Source: Bog-473 sp963744935 (GTDB lineage Bacteria > Actinomycetota > Acidimicrobiia > Acidimicrobiales > RAAP-2). Taken from it: a stretch of 64,000 nt of DNA. Position 1 is the stretch's first letter; each line of letters starts with the position of its first letter. A program made the position numbers and the translations under genes. The notes beneath the pieces were generated by a model. That model saw only the letters and a list, made by a program, of their open reading frames with translations. It was not told where the DNA came from and made no database searches. This document shows, piece by piece, positions 52,364 to 60,826 of the stretch. Location: contig CAVUVM010000004.1 in NCBI GenBank assembly GCA_963744935.1, positions 186,001 to 250,000 of the forward strand. The letters run 5' to 3'.

Positions 52364-53121
52364 GTCTGCGCCGCCCCCGCCGGGCCACGATCACCACCTT
52401 CGGCCTCGCAGCCATTGCCGCACTGTTGTCCGCCTGCGGCTCCGACGCGCCCGCGGCACCGCCGCCGTCACAGGGCCTCATCCTCAACCGGCCCACGCCC
52501 CAGCACGTCGCGCTCGAAAACCAACAGGGCCAGACCGTCTCCCTTGCCGCGCTGCGCGGCAAGGTCGTGGTGCTGTCACCCTTCTTGACCCTGTGCCAAG
52601 ACGAATGCCCGCTCGTCACCGGAGCGTTCATCTCGCTTCAGCGTGACCTGGGCGCCGCCGGGCAGGCACACCGCGTCGTGTTCGTCGAGGCGACGGTCGA
52701 CCCCGGACGCGACACGGTGGCGCGCCTCGCCGCCTACCAGAGGGAGTTCGGCGCCAGCTGGGACCTCTGGACCGGCACACCCGCGCAGATCGCCGCGTTC
52801 TGGAAGCCCTTCGGCGTCGAATACCAGAAGATCCCCGAGGAACAGCCGCCCAAGGACGACTGGTGGACCGGGCAGCCGCTCACCTACGACGTCAACCACA
52901 CCGACGGCTACATCCTGATCGACCCCTCCGGCCGCGAACGCTTCGTCGACGCGACCGCACCGAACATGAAGGGTCAACTCAACCAGAAGCTCACGTCACT
53001 GCTCAACGAGGGCGGCGTGCACGAGCTCGACAACCCCGAGGGACCGAACTGGACCACCGCCGACGCGCTCGCCTCCATCAGCTGGCTGCTGGGCACCAAC
53101 GTCCCCGTCGCAGGATCGTGA
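52360..53121 (+). CDS. SCO1/SenC-like copper-chaperone lipoprotein
   Basis: An exported thioredoxin-fold protein of 253 residues. Signal ATITTFGLAAIAALLSACGS has a lipobox (LSAC). The thioredoxin-like domain has VVVLSPFLTLCQDECPLVTG, the CxxxC copper motif, and VNHTDGYILIDPSGRE with the conserved His. SCO proteins deliver copper to cytochrome c oxidase or act as thiol reductases. No ATG or GTG precedes the signal peptide in frame, so CTG 52360, which overlaps the previous stop by 4 bp, is the likely start. It overlaps the next lipoprotein gene by 4 bp. No oxidase gene is in this window. Confidence 0.83.
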   Translation: MSLRRPRRATITTFGLAAIAALLSACGSDAPAAPPPSQGLILNRPTPQHVALENQQGQTVSLAALRGKVVVLSPFLTLCQDECPLVTGAFISLQRDLGAAGQAHRVVFVEATVDPGRDTVARLAAYQREFGASWDLWTGTPAQIAAFWKPFGVEYQKIPEEQPPKDDWWTGQPLTYDVNHTDGYILIDPSGRERFVDATAPNMKGQLNQKLTSLLNEGGVHELDNPEGPNWTTADALASISWLLGTNVPVAGS

Positions 53122-53642
53122 GGCGGCCGAGGCTGCGCCGCTCCGCCCTCGTCATCCCGGCAGCCCTCGCCGGCCTGGCCCTGCTTTTCGGCGCGTGCGG
53201 CAATTCGAACGTCACGACGCTGTCCTCCCCGCCGACCACCAACCCGTCGCTCACCCTCACCCTGCAGCACTCCCCGCAGGGCCCGATCCTCGCCACCGGC
53301 GGTGGCAACACGCTCTACGACTTCGTCCCCGACACGCCGACGCACAGCGCCTGCCTGAACGACGGCTGCGTGTTGCAATGGCCACCGCTGCTCAAGTCCG
53401 GGGCGCTCACAGTGGGCAAGGGCGTCGACGCGTCGCTGGTGGGCACGCTGCGTCGACCCGGCGGCTCGACCCAGCTCTCCTACGGGGGCCACCCGCTCTA
53501 TACCTACAACCTGGACATCACGCCTGGGATGGTCACCGGCCAGGCCATCGACCAGGACGGTGGGCTGTGGTACGTGCTCAACGCAAAGGGTCAGCAGATC
53601 ACGACGTCGTTCTCGGTGACGACGCCCGCCGCCAACGGTTGA
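53118..53642 (+). CDS. Lipoprotein with PF03640-type secreted repeats
   Basis: A 174-residue lipoprotein. The signal (ALVIPAALAGLALLFGACG) ends in a lipobox. The mature part has two repeats of the secreted LYxFxxD kind: NTLYDFVPDTPTHSACLNDG with CVLQWPPLL, and GGHPLYTYNLDITPGMVTGQ. The Cys-x(n)-Cys-WPP arrangement is typical of PF03640. The start is GTG 53118, which overlaps the SCO1-like stop. The family is of unknown function; linkage to a SCO1-like protein suggests a role in periplasmic redox or copper handling, which is inference. Confidence 0.8.
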   Translation: MRRPRLRRSALVIPAALAGLALLFGACGNSNVTTLSSPPTTNPSLTLTLQHSPQGPILATGGGNTLYDFVPDTPTHSACLNDGCVLQWPPLLKSGALTVGKGVDASLVGTLRRPGGSTQLSYGGHPLYTYNLDITPGMVTGQAIDQDGGLWYVLNAKGQQITTSFSVTTPAANG

Positions 53643-53744
53643 GCCGCGGCTGGGTGCGCGCTCGCCGGCCATCGACGGGTAGGGGTTCCAGGACGCCGGC
53701 CTGGGACCTTTCCCGGCTCGAACTCGACGAAGACGAATAACGTA

Positions 53745-54158
53745 GTGAGCGTGACCGAGCACTTCGGCTACGCGGTAGACAAGCGCTACCTGCCAGTGCT
53801 GTTGCCGTTCTTGCTACGTCCAACCAAGGACGGTGTCACACTCACCGATGAAGGCTCGTTCGTGGCGACTTTCGGCCTCATCAAGGTCGCTACCCAGCTT
53901 TCAAATGTCACTGGTGCCCACGTCACCCGGAACTACCGCTGGTGGACGGCGGTTGGCGTGCGTATGTCGCGTGTTGACGACGGCTTGACCTTTGGAACGA
54001 ACCACGACGGAGGCGTGTGCATTCACTTCACGGAGAGAGTGCCGTCTCCGTTGCGAAGAAGAGGCCATTCGGCGCTCACTGTGACCGTGGCGGATTTGGA
54101 CGGGTTGACAAAGGCGCTGGGAGGTGACACCGAAGAGCCAGCCGCACCGTCAGCGTGA
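53745..54158 (+). CDS. Conserved hypothetical protein
   Basis: A 137-residue protein from GTG 53745. It begins VTEHFGYAVDKRYLPVLLPF, then DEGSFVATFGLIKVATQLSN and NYRWWTAVGVRMSRVDDGLTFGTN, and ends acidic. There are no transmembrane segments. It has some resemblance to small actinobacterial proteins near steroid or lipid genes, but I do not recognise the family and make no functional claim. The nearest downstream gene is the acyl-CoA dehydrogenase, 156 bp later. Confidence 0.6.
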   Translation: MSVTEHFGYAVDKRYLPVLLPFLLRPTKDGVTLTDEGSFVATFGLIKVATQLSNVTGAHVTRNYRWWTAVGVRMSRVDDGLTFGTNHDGGVCIHFTERVPSPLRRRGHSALTVTVADLDGLTKALGGDTEEPAAPSA

Positions 54159-54314
54159 CCGATCACACGAAGATGTCGGAGGCATCCACGGCTGTATCGA
54201 CCCCTCCTCCTTCGAACGCCCGGGCCTGTGTGACGTGTCCCGAGCAATACTCGAAGTGGGATCCTTGCGATAATGCTCGCCAGACCGGCGAGAAGCACCC
54301 AACCGGAGGTCGCG

Positions 54315-55472
54315 ATGCACCTGGAGTTCACGGCGGAGCAACAGGATCTGCAGTGCCAACTCCGGGAGTACTTCGAGAAATTGGTGGCGGAAGTCGAGGG
54401 CTCCGACTTGGACGAGCCCGCGTACACCCACTACATCCGCCGGATGGGGCAGGACGGATGGCTGGGCCTCGGGTGGCCGGTCGAGTACGGCGGTCAGGCC
54501 CGAGGCGCCATCGACCAGATGATCTTCGTCGAGGAGTCGCACTGGGCGGGCGTCCCACTGCCCCTGCTCACCTTGAACAGCGTGGGGCCCACGCTCATGG
54601 CCCTTGGCACCGCGGAGCAGAAGCAGCGGATCCTGCCCGGCATCCTCCGAGGTGAGGTGCATTTCTCCATCGGCTACACCGAGCCGTCGGCGGGCACCGA
54701 CCTGGCTTCCCTGCAAACCCGGGCCACACGCGACGGGGATGAGTATGTGATCAACGGCCAGAAGATCTTCACGAGCGCTATCCAGTACGCCGACTACGTG
54801 TGGTTGGCCGCGCGCACCGACCCCGATGCCCCCAAACACAAAGGCCTGTCGGTCTTCATCGTGCCGGTGGACACCCCAGGGTTCCATTGGGTCCCGTTGG
54901 CCACGATTGCGGGTGACATCACGAGCTCAACCTTCTACGAGGACGTCCGGGTTCCCGCCGAGAATCTGGTCGGAGCGGAGAACCAAGGTTGGAAGCTGAT
55001 CACCAATCAACTCAATCATGAACGAGTGGCGATCTGCCCGAGCTCGGCGTTGCTCCGAAGTCTGACCGAAGTTCGGCGGTGGGCACAGGGTCATGAACTT
55101 GGGGACGGTCGCACGGTGATGGATCACGAATGGGCCCAGATCACCCTGGCCAGGGTCCAGGCCAAGATCGAGGTGCTCAAGCTGCTCAATTGGAAGGTGG
55201 CGTGGGCCTCCGACAAAGGACTGAACCCTGCAGATGCGTCCGCCACCAAGGTGTACGGAACCGAGCTCGCCCTCGAGGTGTATGGACAGCTCCTCGAAGT
55301 GGTCGGCCAAGCCGGCTACCTGGTCCAGGGGTCTCCCGGAGCCGTGCTCCGAGGCCGCCTCGAGCAGCAGGCCCGGACCCAGACCATCTTCACGTTCGGG
55401 GGTGGGACCAACGAGATCCAGCGCGACATCATCGCCATGATCGGACTGGGCATGCCGCGCGCTCCCCGTTGA
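54315..55472 (+). CDS. Acyl-CoA dehydrogenase
   Basis: An FAD enzyme of beta-oxidation-type pathways; 385 residues. The start ATG 54315 has GGAGGT nine bases upstream and begins HLEFTAEQQDLQCQLREYF. GLGWPVEYGGQ, FSIGYTEPSAGTDLASLQT near residue 130 (FAD contact), FTSAIQYADYVWLAART and the C-terminal FTFGGGTNEIQRDIIAMIGLG (FAD adenine-binding, near residue 360) identify it. It resembles FadE-type proteins of mycobacteria and other actinobacteria, several of which act on steroid side chains. Substrate is not shown by the sequence. The following hydrolase begins 83 bp later. Confidence 0.92.
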   Translation: MHLEFTAEQQDLQCQLREYFEKLVAEVEGSDLDEPAYTHYIRRMGQDGWLGLGWPVEYGGQARGAIDQMIFVEESHWAGVPLPLLTLNSVGPTLMALGTAEQKQRILPGILRGEVHFSIGYTEPSAGTDLASLQTRATRDGDEYVINGQKIFTSAIQYADYVWLAARTDPDAPKHKGLSVFIVPVDTPGFHWVPLATIAGDITSSTFYEDVRVPAENLVGAENQGWKLITNQLNHERVAICPSSALLRSLTEVRRWAQGHELGDGRTVMDHEWAQITLARVQAKIEVLKLLNWKVAWASDKGLNPADASATKVYGTELALEVYGQLLEVVGQAGYLVQGSPGAVLRGRLEQQARTQTIFTFGGGTNEIQRDIIAMIGLGMPRAPR

Positions 55473-55555
55473 GGAGCCTCGTCGATGACAAGCGGGCCGT
55501 CGCCGTCGGCTCCCCGGAACCTTGGCCCTCGACGTCGGTGCCTAGTGTCGTCCGA

Positions 55556-56407
55556 GTGGCGGACTTCGAGACCCCAGACAAGGTCCGACTCTGGTACGAC
55601 GTCCGGGGTAGCGGGCCTCCTCTTCTGGCCTGCCAGGGCGGGCCGGCCAACATCTCGCAGACATTGGCTGACGCCCTCGTCCCGCTCGAGAACGCGTGCA
55701 CGATCGTCTTTCACGACTACCGAGGCAGCGGGCGCTCGGAATCCGCTCCGAGCGCCACCTACACCTACGAGCAGATGGCCGACGACCTCGACGAGCTGAG
55801 GATCCACCTCGGCTATGAGCGTGTCGGCGTGCTCGCTCACTCGATGGGTGGCTTCGTCGGACTCAACTACTGCCTCCGCCACCCTGAGGCGTGTGCCGGC
55901 TTGGTCCTGGTCGCTACCACCCCGACGGGCAACCCACGCAAGATCGGTGTCCCCGCGCTGCGGGCCCTCGGCGCGGCTCGCGCGGCAAAGGCTCTCGCGG
56001 TGTTTGCCTGGTACATCACCGCCTGGTCTTGGCGCCCTGAGTCGAAACACAAGCGGGCCGCCCGCTACGCCGCCATGGACGTCACGCAAGAGGGCATACC
56101 CGCCGTCCGCGAGAAGGTGAGGACTGCGAACGCAGGCCTGCCCGTTCCGAATGACAACGTCCCGCAGCTAGAAGCGTTGTTTACTCAAACCGATCTCACC
56201 GGTCGACTCCATGAGATCGGCTGTCCGGCCCTCGTTCTCTACGGCGAGCGCGACGCCCTGATGGTCGCGGGCGGCCAGATGCTGATGGAAGGGCTTAGCA
56301 ACGCACGGCGAGTCCGACTTCCACGGGTCGGTCATGAGCCCTTCATCGAGGACCCAGGCGCCGCCTTCCCACCTGTTCGTGAGTTCCTTGCCACCCTGCA
56401 GTACTGA
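55556..56407 (+). CDS. Alpha/beta hydrolase (proline iminopeptidase-like)
   Basis: A 283-residue alpha/beta hydrolase. GPPLLACQGGPANIS is the oxyanion-hole region, with the GGPA motif typical of proline iminopeptidase relatives, then FHDYRGSGRSE near residue 57, GVLAHSMGGFVGLNY with the nucleophile Ser near residue 100, LVLYGERDALMVAGG with the acid Asp, and LPRVGHEPFIEDP with the catalytic His. The start is GTG 55556. It is likely cytoplasmic. Substrate is unknown; its place beside the acyl-CoA dehydrogenase may link it to lipid or ester degradation. Confidence 0.86.
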   Translation: MADFETPDKVRLWYDVRGSGPPLLACQGGPANISQTLADALVPLENACTIVFHDYRGSGRSESAPSATYTYEQMADDLDELRIHLGYERVGVLAHSMGGFVGLNYCLRHPEACAGLVLVATTPTGNPRKIGVPALRALGAARAAKALAVFAWYITAWSWRPESKHKRAARYAAMDVTQEGIPAVREKVRTANAGLPVPNDNVPQLEALFTQTDLTGRLHEIGCPALVLYGERDALMVAGGQMLMEGLSNARRVRLPRVGHEPFIEDPGAAFPPVREFLATLQY

Positions 56408-56489
56408 CCCACCTGCCAGACGGACCCAGAGCTGCAGACGGCCTGTCGCGGCTGGCAACCGGATCCGCGCAACCTCGGTGTCGAACTAG

Positions 56490-57920
56490 TCAGTCGGCCC
56501 GGAGGAAGTCCTCCTCGAGCAGGGGGACCAGTTCGCCCCGACCCTCGTTCGACACGGGGCTGGCGCCGCGAACCGCGTCGTGGAGGACGACGCGGTCGCG
56601 GCCCTCGTGTTTCGCCTTCATCAGGGCGTCGTCGGCGCGCCGCAGGACGGCATCGAGTTCCTCCCCCGGTTCGGCCTCTGTTATCCCGAAGCTGACAGTG
56701 AACTTCGGCAGACCTCCTACGGTGATGGCGGCATCAAGCTGTTCGCGTAGCGTATTGAGCGCTCGCGCCGCCTCGGTAGCCGAGCAGTCGGGGAACGTGA
56801 TGGCGAACTCCTCACCGCCGTAGCGCGACACGATGTCGCTCGATCGCAGTGAGTCACCCAGGACGCGGGCGAACAGCCGAAGGGCCCGGTCTCCCGTTTC
56901 ATGCCCGTACGTGTCGTTGAGCGCCTTGAAGTGATCGAGGTCGGCCATGGCCACGGCAACCGGGTAGAGGTGCGGGGGTACCGCGGCGACCCGCTCGGAG
57001 AAGGACCGCCTGTTCAGCAGCCCGGTCAGGGTGTCTGTTGAGGCCTGCAGCTGTGTTTCGGCCATGACCCGGAGCAGCCCGATCCGAGCCCCGGCGAGCT
57101 TTGCCAACGTGGCCAGGTCGTTGGTCCGGTCGTCCTCTACCTCCACGCCGGGTTCGCCGGTGGCGTGGATGACACCCACCGTGCGCCCCATGATGGACAC
57201 GGGCACGCACAACGCCGACATCTGGCCCTGTGGTCTGTTGCGCAGCTTGGGACAGGCGTCGAGGTCGTGACTATCCGAGAAGGTCTGGATCTGTGCCCGG
57301 CGTGCCGCAGGACAGCGATCCGGGGAGTCCACTCCACAGCTCGGTGGCTCGCCGTCCGGTCCGACCGCGGCCATCCGGTGCAGGTGGGCGTGACTGTTGT
57401 CGGCCAGGAGCAACTCGACCGGGGCACCAGGCAACACCGTGCCGAAAGACCTTTCGATCACGTCGATCACCTCAGGCTCGCCTTCGGCCATGTCGAGGGC
57501 ATTGGCCAGGCGGCTCTCGAAGCGCTGGCGTTGCACCTGCGAGTCACGAATCTTCGCCTCGTTGTCGGCCGACGCGATGGCGGCGCTCAGTTCGGCGTTG
57601 AGCTGGTCGCGGATCTCAGCTTGGCGCACGGCCTCAGCGGCCGCGAGACTCAGCTCGCCGTTTAGGTCGCGCACCTTCTCGTCGGTCCGCCGCTGTTGAC
57701 GTTGGCTCATGACCAGCAGACCGGTCGAGATGGGCAGGATCACCCCGATCAGAATGGCGACAGAGATCAAGTCCGCCTCGAATCCCGACGCCAACGCCTG
57801 GCCAGCCATGATGCACGGGACGCAGATCACTGCGAACACCAACAGACCGATGCCCACGCTCACCCAGCGGAGGCGGTCGCTGCGGGCGATCTCGCCTTGC
57901 CATTCCTCCTCTGTGACCAT
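56490..57920 (-). CDS. GAF-GGDEF diguanylate cyclase with two-helix membrane domain
   Basis: A 476-residue protein that would make c-di-GMP from two GTP. Two membrane helices lie near residues 20-45 (VGIGLLVFAVICVPCIMA) and 52-75 (ISVAILIGVILPISTGLLVM). A coiled coil (residues about 80-150) leads to a GAF domain at about 150-285, which has three conserved-looking Cys in CGVDSPDRCPAARR and DACPKL. The GGDEF domain starts STDTLTGLLNRRSF, and has the active-site RYGGEEF near residue 385. An RSSD I-site lies five residues upstream, so product inhibition is likely. No EAL domain is fused. Confidence 0.93.
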   Translation of the reverse strand: MVTEEEWQGEIARSDRLRWVSVGIGLLVFAVICVPCIMAGQALASGFEADLISVAILIGVILPISTGLLVMSQRQQRRTDEKVRDLNGELSLAAAEAVRQAEIRDQLNAELSAAIASADNEAKIRDSQVQRQRFESRLANALDMAEGEPEVIDVIERSFGTVLPGAPVELLLADNSHAHLHRMAAVGPDGEPPSCGVDSPDRCPAARRAQIQTFSDSHDLDACPKLRNRPQGQMSALCVPVSIMGRTVGVIHATGEPGVEVEDDRTNDLATLAKLAGARIGLLRVMAETQLQASTDTLTGLLNRRSFSERVAAVPPHLYPVAVAMADLDHFKALNDTYGHETGDRALRLFARVLGDSLRSSDIVSRYGGEEFAITFPDCSATEAARALNTLREQLDAAITVGGLPKFTVSFGITEAEPGEELDAVLRRADDALMKAKHEGRDRVVLHDAVRGASPVSNEGRGELVPLLEEDFLRAD

Positions 57921-58184
57921 CTCCTCCGGGTCCCTTCAGGCGTACGGGAGGCGGCCGATCCCTCTACGTGGGGCGCCGCCGGACGCTTGTTACAACTGGA
58001 GTGTCGACCGCCTGGGAGGTGATCTTGAGCCGGTCCGATCTGAAGTCCGCGTCGTCATCTCGGACAGATCTCGGACAGTGGGTGAATTGTGAAGAAATTG
58101 AGCGCGACCAGTCGATTCAGCCACCCAGATAGGACCCTGGTCTGGTTCAGATTCGTTCCTCGAGGGTGCCCATTTTCGCCGGGA

Positions 58185-58520
58185 CTAGGGCTCGATGGCG
58201 GTCCAGCCGCGACGACGAAGCTCATCGGCAAGTTGTTCGGACGTCAGAGCTCTAATCATCTGCTCTTGCGCAGATTGCCGCCATGTCGGAGCGCCCACCG
58301 CGACCTCTGCATCAGGCTGTGGGTCCAGAAGCTGGGCGATGAACTCCGCCGCTTCGTCGCGAGTGAACTTGCCCCCAGCTTGACGCTGGGTGAACCCCAT
58401 CGGGCCGCGTGCATCGCGAAAGTCTGAATGTCCCACGTTCTTCAGAAGGGCCAGCAACTCTCGTAACTGGCTGGCCGATGCCGGCGGACCGAGCTGTTGA
58501 CCAAACGCCACTGCGGTCAT
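58185..58520 (-). CDS. Conserved hypothetical protein, 111 residues
   Basis: A small soluble protein. It begins TAVAFGQQLGPPASASQLRE and then LLALLKNVGHSDFRDARGP, FTQRQAGGKFTRDEAAEFI and TSEQLADELRRRGWTAIEP. It is helical, with a basic/acidic mix, and has no transmembrane or signal segment. Proteins with the same LLxLLxxxGHxDFRDARGP core are common in actinobacteria but have no assigned function that I know. It lies between the diguanylate cyclase and ychF on the same strand; the 264 bp between its end and the cyclase start holds no gene. Confidence 0.7.
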   Translation of the reverse strand: MTAVAFGQQLGPPASASQLRELLALLKNVGHSDFRDARGPMGFTQRQAGGKFTRDEAAEFIAQLLDPQPDAEVAVGAPTWRQSAQEQMIRALTSEQLADELRRRGWTAIEP

Positions 58521-58622
58521 TCTTGTTCATGTGGCGACGAAACAGCGTGAGTGTCCCAAAACGTAGCCTACGTAGCGGCGTCTGGCCGTAGCTCGCCGAG
58601 GTATTGGGGCCCCGGGCCTCGC

Positions 58623-59708
58623 TCACGTGTTGAAACGGAACTCCACCACATCCCCGTCGCGCATCACGTAGTCCTTGCCCTCCATGCGGGCCTTGCCGGC
58701 GGTGCGCGCGGCCGCCACCGATCCGGCCGCCATGAGGTCCTCGAAGCTGATCACCTCGGCCTTGATGAAGCCGCGCTCGAAGTCGGTGTGGATCACGCCG
58801 GCCGCCTTGGGTGCGGTGTCACCCGCGTGGATGGTCCAGGCCCGCGCCTCCTTGGGGCCGGCCGTGAGGAAGGTCTGGAGCCCGAGCGTGGCGAAGCCCA
58901 CGTGCACCAGTTGCTCGAGGCCCGACTCGTCCTGGCCGTAGCTGTGCAACAGCTCGCGCGCGTCCTCGGGGTCGAGGGCGGTCACCTCGGCCTCGATCTG
59001 TGCGCAGAGGACGACGGCGGGGGCAGGCGCCACGCTCGCGGCCAGAGCCTCGGCCGCGGCGGCGTCGCCGAGCGCACCCTCGTCCACGTTGAACACGTAG
59101 ATGAAGGGCTTGGCCGTGAGCAGGTGCAGATCGCCGAGCAGCCGCACGTCGACCTCGCCGGCCGTCGCCGCGCTCGAGATCGTGCGACCTTCGGACAAGT
59201 GGCGCTCCGCCGTGGCGACGGCATCGACCGTCGCCTTGAGGTCGGCTTTGCCCTTGGCCTCGCGCACCAGCTTGGGCAACCGCTGCTCTACCGTCTGGAG
59301 GTCGGCCAGGATCAGCTCGGTGTTCACCGTCTCGATGTCCCCGCCCGGATCGACGCGCGCGTCGACGTGGACGACGTCGTCGTCGTGGAAGGCACGTACC
59401 ACCTGGCAGATGGCGTCGGTCTCGCGGATGGCCGCCAGGAACTTGTTGCCAAGCCCCTCTCCTTGTGACGCGCCGCGAACGAGACCCGCGATGTCCACGA
59501 ACGTCACGGTGGCGGGTACGAGCGGCGCGCCCTCATAGAGCGCGGCCAGCCGGGCCAGGCGGTCGTCGGGCACCGCGACCACACCGACGTTGGGCTCGAT
59601 CGTGGCGAAGGGGTAGTTGGCCGCCAGCACCTCGTTGTTGGTGAGCGCGTTGAAGAGCGTGGACTTGCCGACGTTGGGCAGCCCAACGATGCCGATGGAA
59701 AGGCTCAC
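58623..59708 (-). CDS. ychF: Ribosome-binding ATPase YchF (OLA1 family)
   Basis: A 361-residue TRAFAC GTPase-fold ATPase that binds 70S ribosomes. The P-loop is IVGLPNVGKSTLFNALT at residues 8-23, then YPFATIEPNVGVV, VDIAGLVRGASQGEGLGN as the G3 motif and PFIYVFNVDEG as the G4 region, where Asn-Val-Asp-Glu replaces NKxD as in ATP-specific members. A coiled coil and the C-terminal TGS domain (WTIHAGDTAPKAAGVIHTDF, GKDYVMRDGDVVEFRFN) follow. Family members are involved in oxidative stress control. It lies 10 bp after the PfkB gene. Confidence 0.95.
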   Translation of the reverse strand: MSLSIGIVGLPNVGKSTLFNALTNNEVLAANYPFATIEPNVGVVAVPDDRLARLAALYEGAPLVPATVTFVDIAGLVRGASQGEGLGNKFLAAIRETDAICQVVRAFHDDDVVHVDARVDPGGDIETVNTELILADLQTVEQRLPKLVREAKGKADLKATVDAVATAERHLSEGRTISSAATAGEVDVRLLGDLHLLTAKPFIYVFNVDEGALGDAAAAEALAASVAPAPAVVLCAQIEAEVTALDPEDARELLHSYGQDESGLEQLVHVGFATLGLQTFLTAGPKEARAWTIHAGDTAPKAAGVIHTDFERGFIKAEVISFEDLMAAGSVAAARTAGKARMEGKDYVMRDGDVVEFRFNT

Positions 59709-59718
59709 GGCACGACCG

Positions 59719-60732
59719 CTAGCCGGCCAGCAGCCCGGCGCCGGCGGCCAGCGCCTTGAGGTCCGCCTCGGGCCGCGCGCCGGTGTGCGAGATGATCTCG
59801 GCCGCGCACACGCCGCCGAGGCGCGTGCTCTCGACCGGGCCCAGCCCGTGCGTCAGGCCGAAGAGGAACCCGGCCGCGAAGAGATCCCCCGCCCCCGTCG
59901 TGTCGACGACCCGGGCGACCGGGGCCGCCGGCACCTCTTCGGGGCCCTGCGCGGTCAGCACGACTGCACCCTGGGCGCCGCGGGTCATGACCACGAGAAG
60001 CCCGGTCTCCTCGGCGGCGGCGATGGTTCCCTTCGTCGAAGACGCCCCGAAGAGCATCGTGAGCTCCTCCTCGTTGCCGAGCAGGACGTCGACGTCGTCG
60101 AGCAAGAGGTCGAGGAACTCGCGCTGGTGGCGACTCACGCAAAAGGGGTCCGACAGTGAGAGCGCGACCGAGCCTTCCGAGGCGTGCGCGGTGGCCGAGG
60201 CGTGGCGCAGCGCCTCCTTGGCCGCGGGCACGTCCCAGAGGTAGCCCTCGAGGAGGACAACCGAGCCCCGCGCCACGAACGACGTCGGCACGCCCCCGGG
60301 CGAGAGCGTGGACGCGGCACCGAGGTACGTGCCCATGGTCCGGTCAGCGTCCTCGGTGATCAGCACGATGCAGCGACCCGTGCCCAAGCCGTCACCGGCC
60401 GCGGTCTCGCTCACGTGCGGCTCGAACTCCACGCCCGAGGCCCGGAGGTGCTCGCTGTAGGTACGCCCGACCTCGTCGTCGGCCACCGCTCCGACGAAAC
60501 CGGCGGTGCCACCGAGCTCGGCGATGCCGGCCGTCGTGTTGGCCACCGAGCCCCCCGAGACGTAGCGGGGCGTGGCCATCTGCTCCTGCACGGCAGTCGC
60601 CGTCGGCAGGTCGATGAGCGTCATGGAGCCCTTCTCCAGACCGATCTGGGCCACCTGCTCGGCGCTCGTCATGTCGATCACGTCGAGCAGGGGCGACCCG
60701 ATGGCCACCACGTCGAGGTCGTGGTCCCCCAT
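59719..60732 (-). CDS. PfkB-family carbohydrate/nucleoside kinase
   Basis: A 337-residue ribokinase-like kinase, close in pattern to adenosine kinases. DVVAIGSPLLDVIDM is the N-terminal start, YVSGGSVANTTAGIAELGG the first PfkB signature and RVVDTTGAGDLFAAGFLFGL near residue 290 the second, with the catalytic Asp of GAGD. Substrate recognition may be adenosine or another nucleoside because of the GGSxANT motif, but this is inference. I chose ATG 60732, just before the first beta strand; GTG 60783 or TTG 60804 would add 17 or 24 residues of no clear fold. It is divergent from the M1 aminopeptidase. Confidence 0.87.
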   Translation of the reverse strand: MGDHDLDVVAIGSPLLDVIDMTSAEQVAQIGLEKGSMTLIDLPTATAVQEQMATPRYVSGGSVANTTAGIAELGGTAGFVGAVADDEVGRTYSEHLRASGVEFEPHVSETAAGDGLGTGRCIVLITEDADRTMGTYLGAASTLSPGGVPTSFVARGSVVLLEGYLWDVPAAKEALRHASATAHASEGSVALSLSDPFCVSRHQREFLDLLLDDVDVLLGNEEELTMLFGASSTKGTIAAAEETGLLVVMTRGAQGAVVLTAQGPEEVPAAPVARVVDTTGAGDLFAAGFLFGLTHGLGPVESTRLGGVCAAEIISHTGARPEADLKALAAGAGLLAG

Positions 60733-60826
60733 GGCGGGGGTTGGAACGCCGTTGTCGGCGGTGGATGCGTCGTCGTCAGGCACGGAGCGAGAAACTACCC
60801 GCAAGGACGCGGGTAGCCTTCACCGG

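Noticed and set aside
57921..58184. Possible small gene in the 264-bp gap upstream of the diguanylate cyclase
   Set aside because: Short open frames there show no coding pattern, ribosome site or known motif.
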